A DNA stretch of 64,000 bases from Flavobacterium sp. ZT3R18. Lineage in GTDB: Bacteria > Bacteroidota > Bacteroidia > Flavobacteriales > Flavobacteriaceae. Below are positions 54,142-61,772 of this stretch, in pieces. Position 1 is the stretch's first letter. Each line of letters starts with the position of its first letter. Where the stretch lies: the NCBI RefSeq assembly GCF_007097385.1, contig NZ_VJZS01000007.1, forward strand, positions 160,892 through 224,891, written 5' to 3'. Below the pieces are notes generated by a model. The model was given only the letters and a program-made list of their open reading frames with translations, was not told the origin of the DNA and did not search any database. A program made the translations under genes and the position numbers.

Positions 54142-54882
54142 TTATTTCTGACGTATTATATTTATTTGGTTGTCAATTATATCAAAATAGCCTTTTACAT
54201 CCTCATTTTCAAAAAATGCAACTAGGTGTTTATCTGTCGTTATAAATACTTCTGGATCATTACTCCAAATACTTTCATTGGAAACGGTGTCAATTTTTAC
54301 AAATTTATTGTTGTCAATTTTTGCTAAAAAAGTATTTCTATAATCCGTTACGATATGATACAATTGCCCTTTAAATGGAAAAGAAGCAAGTGTTAGCACT
54401 CCCACACTGTAAATCAATTGTTTAGTTCCTTTTTTCGATTTAGATTCATCGTCACCAATATTCATAATAATGATCTTTCCTTTCTTTTTCCTTGGTTTGG
54501 TTGGCTTAAAAACAGTCAATAAAGCTGGGTTTTCAATTTCAAGAATCTCAGAAAAACCATCTAAATGAGCCAAGCTATTTGTTACATAATATTTGCCATT
54601 AAGTTTGTTTACAGCAACGGGACAAGTTGCTGAGGCAGAATATTCAATATTTGTCTTTTTATTTTTGAATTTAACTGTACCACCCCATTGACCGCTACAA
54701 GTTTTAGACACAATATATATTTGGTCTTCATAAATGTTCTCTTGATTAAACTTAAAATCATTTTTATTTCTATATATTAAACTATCATTTTTAATATATT
54801 CTTTAATAACAAAAATTTTATTATTCTGTCCTATACAGTTTAGTGATAATGTAAGTGTTATTAAGGTGAAAAATTTATTCAT
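54142..54882 (-). CDS. Secreted uncharacterised protein
   Basis: This 246-residue protein has a signal peptide (residues 1-18, ending LNCIGQ; the cysteine gives a possible lipobox). The body is beta-rich and lysine-rich. It lies between the large effector and its 5' remnant at 55516. It may be an orphan immunity protein. No family is recognised. Confidence 0.5.
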   Translation of the reverse strand: MNKFFTLITLTLSLNCIGQNNKIFVIKEYIKNDSLIYRNKNDFKFNQENIYEDQIYIVSKTCSGQWGGTVKFKNKKTNIEYSASATCPVAVNKLNGKYYVTNSLAHLDGFSEILEIENPALLTVFKPTKPRKKKGKIIIMNIGDDESKSKKGTKQLIYSVGVLTLASFPFKGQLYHIVTDYRNTFLAKIDNNKFVKIDTVSNESIWSNDPEVFITTDKHLVAFFENEDVKGYFDIIDNQINIIRQK

Positions 54883-54915
54883 TTGCGGTTTTCATATAAT
54901 ACTGAATCAACTATT

Positions 54916-55500
54916 TTATAGTTCAATGTTAAATTCACTTCTTAGCATTCTTAAAATTTCTACAAAATCAAATAATTCATCTATTTCAGGATTACTTTTT
55001 AAATAACCCTCTGGATTATTATATTCAATTTCATTTTTTATATTACCATTTTTATATTTTATTTTATACATGTTTCCATCTATAATAGTTGCTTTATGAA
55101 GAGCCAAAAAATATTCACCATTTTCTTTTTCAACAGTTTGCTTTTCCTTTTTATATTTAAAATAGCTTTCGTTTGGCAAAAATTCAATATTCTTAGTTTG
55201 AATAGTAAGCCACAATTCTAAATGATTTTTATCGTATTTCAATTCCTTTTTATAAAACCTAAATTTTTTATTAAGAGTTGGTTCATACCACTGAATATAT
55301 TCAGATTTCCATTCATCATTTTCGTTTTTAGATAAAATAAATACAAAACCACTGTTAGTAATCCCTTTATCTATATATATTCTTAATTCACATTTATTTT
55401 TTAATGTGTCACTCAAGTTTAATAAAGAATTAATGTTTTGTGATCTAGCTTTTAAGCTAAATAGTAATAGAATTATAATTATTAAGTTGTTGTTGTTCAT
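54916..55500 (-). CDS. Secreted uncharacterised protein
   Basis: This 194-residue protein has a signal peptide (1-20, ending LKARSQ). Mid-region features are YEPTLNKKFRFYKKELKYD and NGNIKNEIEYNNPEGYLKSNPE, the latter reminiscent of MORN/toxin_15-like beta repeats. It starts 16 bases after the truncated effector N-terminus at 55516, so it probably served as its immunity gene. Inference only. Confidence 0.5.
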   Translation of the reverse strand: MNNNNLIIIILLLFSLKARSQNINSLLNLSDTLKNKCELRIYIDKGITNSGFVFILSKNENDEWKSEYIQWYEPTLNKKFRFYKKELKYDKNHLELWLTIQTKNIEFLPNESYFKYKKEKQTVEKENGEYFLALHKATIIDGNMYKIKYKNGNIKNEIEYNNPEGYLKSNPEIDELFDFVEILRMLRSEFNIEL

Positions 55501-55515
55501 CTTCCTACTCTTAAA

Positions 55516-55596
55516 TCAAACATTCCAAAACAATATTAACAGTCTTTTTACAGTTCCTTCACCAGTCCATTTTATTTTTTTTACGCCTTTAGCCAT
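55516..55596 (-). pseudogene. Truncated copy of the large effector's N-terminus (26 codons)
   Basis: It encodes MAKGVKKIKWTGEGTVK, which matches the first 17 residues of the 924-residue protein with one change, then LLILFWNV and TGA. WNV is also the start of the WNVAPMQ motif found about 500 residues into the intact protein, so the fragment may be a deletion joint. It looks like debris from a duplicated effector module. Confidence 0.7.
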
Positions 55597-55600
55597 TGTT

Positions 55601-56047
55601 TTAGTCTTTTATTTTTCCTACAAAAATCATGCAATTTTTGTTCATATCAGGTTTTGTAAAAATGCTGTCTTTGTTTGTCCTTTGTATTATGTAACTTTTG
55701 TTAAAAAAAATTATTGAGTTTTTTTCTTTGCGCAAGTCTAAATTTTTATATCTATAGTAAGTTTTATTACGAGCGTCTCTATCTTCAAAAAAATTGCCTG
55801 TATCGTATCTAAAAGTATAAAGTCCTTCGGAAGCACAACCTTGATATTCTTTTAATTCCCCATTATTATATAGTAGTAAGCTATCTATGTCAATAATTTG
55901 ACCTTGACTTACAATAGAGCAAGAAAATAGATTTTTCTCCGTTAAATGTGACGAAATCACAACCATCTTTCCTTTGTAGTCATTGCCACATGACAATAAC
56001 AAAAAACTACTGCTTAGGTACACTAACCTGTTTAGTTCTTTCAACAT
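55601..56047 (-). CDS. Small lipoprotein, probable immunity protein of the PAAR effector
   Basis: This 148-residue lipoprotein (signal ending FLLLSC, C20) has a start codon inside the PAAR-effector gene, a 41-base overlap. A periplasmic lipoprotein translationally coupled to an effector with a cell-wall-enzyme motif is what a cognate immunity protein would look like. No family is recognised. Confidence 0.6.
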   Translation of the reverse strand: MLKELNRLVYLSSSFLLLSCGNDYKGKMVVISSHLTEKNLFSCSIVSQGQIIDIDSLLLYNNGELKEYQGCASEGLYTFRYDTGNFFEDRDARNKTYYRYKNLDLRKEKNSIIFFNKSYIIQRTNKDSIFTKPDMNKNCMIFVGKIKD

Positions 56048-57191
56048 ATTTTCTTTTTTGTATAATTACTTTTACATCCGAATAGCCAAAAAACGCATTA
56101 TCATCAGATTGTTTTCGGATACCACCTATGACACGTTTTGTTTCAGTATCAGATGGATTTTTAAAAGAATTCCCAATATTTACAATACCAAAGCAGCCTT
56201 TTGAACCACCTGCCCTCGTTCTTGCTTTGTTATCTAAAGTTGCGTCTTTCTCATTATGATAGATCCCTCCAACGTGAATCATTATACTGGAAGCAATAGT
56301 AACAATTTCACCTCTTTCGTTTTTTCGTAGCTCCGATTTTAATACTGAACTTCCATTCTGCTCCAAAGCATAAGCCGCTGTATCATTTTCATGAGGATAG
56401 GGTGCATTATATATAGTATCATATTCATTCTCATTTTCATTTGCAGGTTCAAAGGCAGAATTAGATATTGTTGCAATATTATTCGAAAATTTATCAATAC
56501 TCCAAGAATCTCTTGTAACTGTAGATTCCATTCGAAAATTAGAATTTTCGCCATCAACGATTACTACTTTATACGTAGGCACTGAAATCATTACATAATT
56601 ACCCTTAAGACCTCGATCATCCGCACCTACCAATTTTATCATTGCTTCCCCTACTGTTTGTGTGGTAATTGTAATTATTATAGCTTTCTTTTTCCCGTCA
56701 TTGTCCTCTAATCCCTTATGCGTAGACTGTTTCTTGTACATATCCCTAACATCCACCATTGGGTTAATTAGGTTATGAACCATCGGATTTGCGTTTTTAA
56801 AATTTTGTTTGCTAGATTCTGCAACTTGACCATGTTTTGTGATCTCAATACATCCGGGACCACCTATGGGGCAAGTTCCTTTACTATCTTCTAGTAATGG
56901 TTTGCCTTTGTTAGACAAATTCATTTTATCATAAGAACCATCCCATTTGGTAATCACAGCTTGGCAAGGCAAATAATCATTTCCTGCTGGTTGCATCTTG
57001 CATTTGCCAAAGGTGTTTTTCTCCAAAGTTTGCCCTATATCTTTATCACTGGCAATTAGTTTTTTTGACCCATCTTTATCATTGGCATAATGCTTTGTTT
57101 GCGATTTTACCTTTAATTTATCCACTTTAGGTTCTACGCTAAATTTGCATTTGCAGGTTGCGCCTTGTACTACAATGTGTTTTTCGCTCAT
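56007..57191 (-). CDS. PAAR-like DUF4280 protein with L,D-transpeptidase-like C-terminal motif
   Basis: This 394-residue protein has an N-terminal DUF4280 PAAR-like domain (about 1-125; VVQGATCKCKFS, CKMQPAGNDYLPCQA, CPIGGPGCIEI) of the kind that caps a secretion spike. The C-terminal domain (about 165-380) contains IMIHVGGIYHN (H306) and GSKGCFGI (C333), matching the HxG ... S-x-G-C order of L,D-transpeptidase/YkuD catalytic sites. It is therefore a candidate peptidoglycan-targeting effector. A lipoprotein gene overlaps its 3' end, and a LysM protein is encoded 12 bases upstream. Confidence 0.72.
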   Translation of the reverse strand: MSEKHIVVQGATCKCKFSVEPKVDKLKVKSQTKHYANDKDGSKKLIASDKDIGQTLEKNTFGKCKMQPAGNDYLPCQAVITKWDGSYDKMNLSNKGKPLLEDSKGTCPIGGPGCIEITKHGQVAESSKQNFKNANPMVHNLINPMVDVRDMYKKQSTHKGLEDNDGKKKAIIITITTQTVGEAMIKLVGADDRGLKGNYVMISVPTYKVVIVDGENSNFRMESTVTRDSWSIDKFSNNIATISNSAFEPANENENEYDTIYNAPYPHENDTAAYALEQNGSSVLKSELRKNERGEIVTIASSIMIHVGGIYHNEKDATLDNKARTRAGGSKGCFGIVNIGNSFKNPSDTETKRVIGGIRKQSDDNAFFGYSDVKVIIQKRKYVERTKQVSVPKQ

Positions 57192-57203
57192 AACTATTTA
57201 TTT

Positions 57204-58406
57204 TTATCTACCTCTTAAAACATCTGTAAACATCTTAAAAAAACTATCTTCCTTTTTTACTTCATCCACAAAGAGGGATTCTCTTGACCCCAGTATTAGG
57301 TTTGCTTTTGCATTCAAATCAGTTACCATAACCGAAAATTTTTGCGGTATCTCAAGAGTAATGGCACATTCTATAAAAAGTGTTTCTATTTTGTAATTAT
57401 TGGGATTTAGAAAATATTTTGCACTATAACTGCCTACCGCATTTTGGTCTAATGATGAGCTAATAGGCAAATCTAATTCGTATTCAAAATCTGTTTTTGT
57501 CCTATCATCTTTCAGTATTCCTTTTATATCAATATTGATCAAATTATTTTCATCTAGATATTCATCCATTTTATGGGTTACACGAAACTTTAAATCCTCA
57601 TTTTTTGCAAGAAAAGGAAAATACATGTCTCTTTCAAAAGATAGTTTTGAGGTATATCCTGTGTGAATACCATTAAAAAAAGCTCTGATAAACCAATCAT
57701 AGGAAAGTGCTAAACTCAAAGTTTCTTCGCTTTTTAAATTTTCATCAAAAAGAGCTAAATATTTTTCAGTCTCTTCTCCAGGATAGGCTTCGAGTATTTC
57801 GGGCTGTTTGTTATCCCAGCGGTTTTTTATATCTTGAAAATTATGAACAGCTACAAACTCTCCTTCATAATCCACCACTACAATCAATGGATACAAAACA
57901 CTAGATATTTTTTCGGCCAACTCATCAGCTATAGTATCACTCTCTATATTGTTAAGATAAATTTTAGATAATCTGTCAATCTCATAAAAAGAATATCCAT
58001 TTTGGTCAATATCTACCCATTTTGTACTCAATTCATATTTTAAAGTATGAACTTCATCTCCATTGGCAATTGTACAGATTACTCCATAATCATTTTTCAT
58101 GCTGATTTGCTGAAAAGGGAGGCTAAAATCTTTGCCTAAAAGTGCCTTTTTTAGAGGAACGGGTTCAGGCTCTCCATTTGCCTGTAGTTTGATAGGTTGC
58201 AAAAGTAAAAACGGTAAGTGGCTCGGTAAATAGGCATTTATCACGTCTTTATCCTCAGCACAATGCGTATTGTGATACGTTCGCAGAATATGCCATTCTA
58301 TACCTAATTCTTCAGCAATGCTATGAAAGGTATCTCCTCTCTTTATGGTGTATTTATCGTGATCATCGTCATCTCTATCGGGTATATAAAAACTAATTCC
58401 TGCCAT
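57204..58406 (-). CDS. LysM-domain protein of the effector locus
   Basis: This 400-residue protein has an N-terminal LysM (about 17-65; YTIKRGDTFHSIAEELGI), then a soluble mixed domain without signal peptide. The intact spacing and position upstream of the PAAR gene suggest an adaptor or structural tip protein of a contractile injection or type VI-like system. That is inference, as no tube or sheath genes are in the window. Confidence 0.65.
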   Translation of the reverse strand: MAGISFYIPDRDDDDHDKYTIKRGDTFHSIAEELGIEWHILRTYHNTHCAEDKDVINAYLPSHLPFLLLQPIKLQANGEPEPVPLKKALLGKDFSLPFQQISMKNDYGVICTIANGDEVHTLKYELSTKWVDIDQNGYSFYEIDRLSKIYLNNIESDTIADELAEKISSVLYPLIVVVDYEGEFVAVHNFQDIKNRWDNKQPEILEAYPGEETEKYLALFDENLKSEETLSLALSYDWFIRAFFNGIHTGYTSKLSFERDMYFPFLAKNEDLKFRVTHKMDEYLDENNLINIDIKGILKDDRTKTDFEYELDLPISSSLDQNAVGSYSAKYFLNPNNYKIETLFIECAITLEIPQKFSVMVTDLNAKANLILGSRESLFVDEVKKEDSFFKMFTDVLRGR

Positions 58407-58530
58407 AATTTATTCTTCTATTTTTTTTATAAACACCAAACCTCTGTAAACCAAATAATTGCATCCATATATACACTATTAACATCATAAAGAAAAATCA
58501 TCTTCCTATAAATAATTCATAATTATTATA

Positions 58531-59337
58531 TTAGAATTTATGATCTAGTGTTGCGTGTATTACGATTGTTTCTTTAAAATGAATAAGATCATCAACTGCT
58601 ATTTTTACACAGGTTTTTGAGTCGATAAAATCCAATCCTTTTGTTCGATACTGCACAAAATGCTCGTAGGTTGACGTTTGTTTTATTTTATCTTTCTCTA
58701 ATAGGGCAGTAATAGGGAGTTGATTGTTTAATATTTTTTCATTTATAGCTTCCATTAATTTATCTATATCAATAGTATCCGAAATCGATTTTAAACAATT
58801 ATTGGTCTTATCATATCGTGTTTGCACATCATCCCAGTAGGTATGTGCAATTAAAGCCATACCCCAATCGGATTTATGGTTTTCGCAATCTTCTTGTTTT
58901 TGCAATGAAATACTTAACGCTTTTATGATGTTTAAATAAGCTGTATATTCTTCAATTTTTTCGACTGTATCTGTTTCACTCCAAAAACGTTGCTCTATAT
59001 AATCGAAGTCAATACCATGACAGTCTACAACATTCCGATTTTCATCTAGTGCTTTTAGACTCCGGTTTCGCCCATTTCTAATTTGTAACGATTCTTCTTC
59101 TATTAAAAGTGCTATTGGCAACAAAGTATTGGTCGTTTGTTCATACAATTGTTCAAATTTACAATCGGCAGGAGCTCCAAAGACTTCTCTGTTTAATTTA
59201 TTTATAAGGATGTCATAGGTCTTATTCTCATATTTTTCTATAAAAACTTCAAATTCATCTTTATAGTTAAATTCAACCCCACCTATGCACATTGCGATCT
59301 CGTTTTCGATCAAACAATAATTGGACGTCATTCCCAT
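58531..59337 (-). CDS. Uncharacterised effector-locus protein
   Basis: This 268-residue protein starts MGMTSNYCLIENEIAMCIGG and has no signal peptide. Its last 70 residues (QLPITALLEK ... RTKGLDFIDSKTCVKIAVDDLIHFKET) resemble the frameshifted small gene immediately upstream. It is likely part of the secretion/effector machinery of the LysM-PAAR operon. No known family is recognised. Confidence 0.55.
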   Translation of the reverse strand: MGMTSNYCLIENEIAMCIGGVEFNYKDEFEVFIEKYENKTYDILINKLNREVFGAPADCKFEQLYEQTTNTLLPIALLIEEESLQIRNGRNRSLKALDENRNVVDCHGIDFDYIEQRFWSETDTVEKIEEYTAYLNIIKALSISLQKQEDCENHKSDWGMALIAHTYWDDVQTRYDKTNNCLKSISDTIDIDKLMEAINEKILNNQLPITALLEKDKIKQTSTYEHFVQYRTKGLDFIDSKTCVKIAVDDLIHFKETIVIHATLDHKF

Positions 59338-59343
59338 ATCAAG

Positions 59344-59608
59344 TTATTGTTTGGCTATTATTGATAATGTTTCCTCATAGTCAAATAGGGAATCGACAGT
59401 CATCTTTAAATGAGTTTGGGAGGATTTAAAACGGAGTCCTTTGGTAATGTATTTTATTTCATGGAGTCGTATATTGCAATTCTGACCTGTAAAATTTTCT
59501 GTAAAAATCTGATAGGTACAAAATGTCTTGTATTCTAATTTCTTTAATGCGAAAATGAGCTGTATTGGCAACCTCAAAATAGTTAGTAGTTAAAATCGAT
59601 TCTGACAT
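59344..59608 (-). pseudogene. Frameshifted small gene, paralogous to the C-terminus of the neighbour
   Basis: The ATG at 59608, behind AAAAAAGAAGA, opens MSESILTTNYFEVANTAHF and ends after 49 codons. From about 59540 the coding pattern moves to another frame (YKTFCTYQIFTENFTG ... ITKGLRFKSSQTHLKMTVDSLF ... ), which resembles residues 200-268 of the downstream protein. Joined, the two give a protein of about 85 residues, so there is one frameshift (real or a sequencing error). Confidence 0.6.
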
Positions 59609-59666
59609 TCTTCTTTTTTAAGTAAAACTAATCTATTTTATTTTAACGAAAATGTAATTTCTTACT

Positions 59667-59805
59667 TTATTTTCTTAATAATTTCTTAAAATAATTAATG
59701 GTGTTGTATTTTTGATTGAGACGTGTAAAGATATCTAACTACTACAGTTGTAATAGTGATAAAATAGGCTTCTTCTATAGCTGTTGCTTTGTAGTTGGTT
59801 GACAT
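59667..59805 (-). pseudogene. N-terminal fragment of a REP-associated (IS200-like, Y1) transposase
   Basis: MSTNYKATAIEEAYFITITTV followed, after one frameshift, by DIFTRLNQKYNTINYF is what I recall of flavobacterial Y1/REP-associated transposases (family start with YFIT.TTV.W.DVFTR). The catalytic histidines and tyrosine are missing. It is a dead fragment of about 45 codons. Confidence 0.6.
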
Positions 59806-60045
59806 TTTTTTAATTTTAAAAACACAAAAAAACGACATGAATAAATTTCTTATAGTTTTTTTGAACGTTGGATCATCGTAGTAGCTCATTTTTGTGGCCA
59901 CGGATTGCAAATTGGCCTTTACTTTGTATTTGATGAAAAACATTAACAGAACTCAGGACGAGACACAAAAGACACTCCTTTGCCAACGCTTCAATAGTTT
60001 TTTGTATCCCCAAGAACATTTTTAGGAGGTTACTAAAAAAGCAAC

Positions 60046-60078
60046 CTCGCTTAAATCATTTAAGCGAGGCTACTTTTT
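60046..60078. terminator. Bidirectional terminator
   Basis: The arms CCTCGCTTAAA (60046-60056) and TTTAAGCGAGG (60060-60070) with a 3-base loop are flanked by A and T runs. It ends the minus-strand membrane protein/XRE pair. Confidence 0.85.
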
Positions 60079-60127
60079 TTTATTATATTGATTTACTTTA
60101 TAGAAAGAGGTTCAAATCCTAAAACTC

Positions 60128-60730
60128 TTAGCTGGTCTGATCCTTTAGTCTTTTTTCCATTTGTTTTGCTATGAATATCGAAGTTGATGTGGCAAGAAGT
60201 ACATAACCACAAATTGCAGGTAGAAATAAATAGGATAGCATGGTTATAAAAATTTTCATCATACTTTGTGATTCAACAGATTGTAAAGACAGAAGTATAA
60301 ATCCAGTTAAAAGAATCAAGGGAAAAGATATGAAAGCAACACTACTATATGTTCTTTGTAGTTTATTTAGTTTTATCTTTATTTCTTCACTTTGTAAATC
60401 CAAATGTTGATCCACTTTTTTTATGTCTGGCCAAGTATATTTGCCTCCTAATTTATTTTTAAATTCGATATACTTGAGTATTGACTTTTCATTAGTCTTA
60501 ATTCCAGTTTGAGTATAGAAATAAATTTCCTTCAAATCTGGCAGGATAAATTTCGATTTAAAATCTGCATCCAATTTTTCAAACAAAGAATGCGTGTCTA
60601 AAGTATTTGTCATATTTTTTAGTTTTCTTCTTTGAAAAAAATTAAGTACATTGCCTATTGGCTGCTTCCCTAGGAAAGCTCCAAGTAAACTTGATATTAT
60701 TGTTGTTATAATGCCATTAATCAAATCCAT
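60128..60730 (-). CDS. Membrane protein co-transcribed with an XRE regulator
   Basis: This 200-residue protein has a short N-terminal hydrophobic segment, a helical cytoplasmic region (about 30-120) and two strong membrane segments (about 130-150 and 162-186). It lies about 50 bases after the XRE gene. Two-gene XRE/membrane units are frequent in accessory regions. No function is recognised. Confidence 0.55.
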   Translation of the reverse strand: MDLINGIITTIISSLLGAFLGKQPIGNVLNFFQRRKLKNMTNTLDTHSLFEKLDADFKSKFILPDLKEIYFYTQTGIKTNEKSILKYIEFKNKLGGKYTWPDIKKVDQHLDLQSEEIKIKLNKLQRTYSSVAFISFPLILLTGFILLSLQSVESQSMMKIFITMLSYLFLPAICGYVLLATSTSIFIAKQMEKRLKDQTS

Positions 60731-60782
60731 ATCGATTTATTATATTTAATAGAAAAGAAGCTTAGGTATCTTTTTCAATTAT

Positions 60783-61061
60783 TTATTTCTTTTCTGAATT
60801 ATCAGCTGAGTCTAATTCGTCATAATATGTTTCAAAATCGAAATCTAATAATTCTCTTGGGTGTTTTCCTAGTCCTTTTGCTAAATCTAAAAGTGTAGTA
60901 AAAGATAAATTTCTTTTGCCATTTTCAATTTCACTTATAGTGGCTTTAATAAGTTTATCACTATTTAATGCCACATTATCTTGACTCAAATTTAATTCAG
61001 TTCGAAGTTTCTTGATATGTAAACCAAATTTTTTTAGCTTTTCTTCCTTATGTTTCTCCAT
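60783..61061 (-). CDS. XRE-family transcriptional regulator
   Basis: This 92-residue protein has a helix-turn-helix (FGLHIKKLRTELNLSQDNVALNSDKLIKATISEIENGKRNLSF) and an acidic tail. The ATG at 61061 (MEKHKEEK) is preferred over an in-frame TTG at 61100. A palindrome GTTATAAG-AA-CTTATAAC (61107-61124) upstream may be its own operator. It probably regulates itself and the membrane protein downstream. Confidence 0.8.
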   Translation of the reverse strand: MEKHKEEKLKKFGLHIKKLRTELNLSQDNVALNSDKLIKATISEIENGKRNLSFTTLLDLAKGLGKHPRELLDFDFETYYDELDSADNSEKK

Positions 61062-61106
61062 TTTTTTAGCTTTTAAACAAAAAGCGTAATATTTTTTCAA
61101 AAAAAT

Positions 61107-61124
61107 GTTATAAGAACTTATAAC
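61107..61124. promoter_or_regulatory. Palindromic operator candidate upstream of the XRE gene
   Basis: The 8-base arms GTTATAAG and CTTATAAC with a 2-base centre lie 46-63 bases before the XRE start, a normal position for an autoregulatory site. AAATAGCTATTT just beyond is a second small palindrome. Confidence 0.5.
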
Positions 61125-61239
61125 AAATAGCTATTTTTTGTTATATTTGTTTATTATTGAAATTATTATTCGATAATATTTGCTTTGAGCATTTAATTAA
61201 ATAATTTTGCGATTCTTCATATAAAAACATTTGAAGCAT

Positions 61240-61640
61240 TCGCTTTGAATCTCGTTCCAAAAACTGGCGTTTTTAAAACCACGAGAGGATAAGTATGATG
61301 CTCACGTCCCATGGCGTGGGCTCACTTATTCGTGGTAGGTATGCCAGTACCTTGGAGCGATATAAGCTGAGTTCTGCGCCATTTTTTATTCTCTTGGTAC
61401 ATACTCCGCTTATATTCTTAGCACTACTTCTTTATTTTCACAGTCTCGCAGCAGTTTAACCCGCTAAAATTCGCACGCCTATGATTAAAATAAAACCATA
61501 CCCTTAAATACGCACTAAGCTTAGTGTTAGTAGTGGCTACAACCGGTAAGCCACAAAAATTCCCGTCAGGAAAATTCCCTTTTCTTAGTCGGCAGTAGAT
61601 GTCTATGTCCAATTTTAAACCAAATACTTCAAACAAAAAA
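61240..61640. other. Highly structured intergenic region, possible noncoding RNA or element ends
   Basis: One nested hairpin spans about 61270-61354: CTGGC/GCCAG, ACCACGA/TCGTGGT, ATAAGT/ACTTAT, and CACG/CGTG at the tip. A second pairs ATATAAGCTGAGT (about 61361-61373) with ACTCCGCTTATAT (about 61405-61417, one mismatch). ACTAAGCTTAGT and GTGGCT...AGCCAC follow, and CGCCTATGATTAAA occurs twice (about 61478 and 61643). No credible reading frame covers it. Confidence 0.55.
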
Positions 61641-61698
61641 CCGCCTATGATTAAATAAGAACACAATTTATTGACTTTAAAACTAAACCAAAAAAGGC

Positions 61699-61739
61699 CC
61701 TCTAACTTCGTCGCAAACTAGATTAGAGGACCAAAGAAA
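61699..61739 (+). promoter_or_regulatory. Stem-loop in the leader of the SusC-like gene
   Basis: CCTCTAA (61699-61705) pairs with TTAGAGG (61733-61739), 34 bases before the ATG. There is no T run, so a role in leader structure or mRNA stability is more likely than termination. Confidence 0.45.
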
Positions 61740-61772
61740 CAAACAAATGTTCCTTCAAACTATATCAATATT

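Noticed and set aside
51231..58406. Complete type VI secretion system
   Set aside because: Only tip, effector and immunity-type genes (LysM, PAAR-like, OmpA-domain, lipoproteins) are visible; no sheath, tube, baseplate or ClpV genes are in the window.
59695..59943. An 82-codon frame taken as one gene
   Set aside because: Only the part from 59805 downwards resembles a protein (a Y1 transposase start), and that part is frameshifted; the upstream 46 codons look random.
61424..61666. An 80-codon minus-strand frame before the SusC gene
   Set aside because: It lies within the palindromic region, has no ribosome binding context, and its composition is not protein-like.
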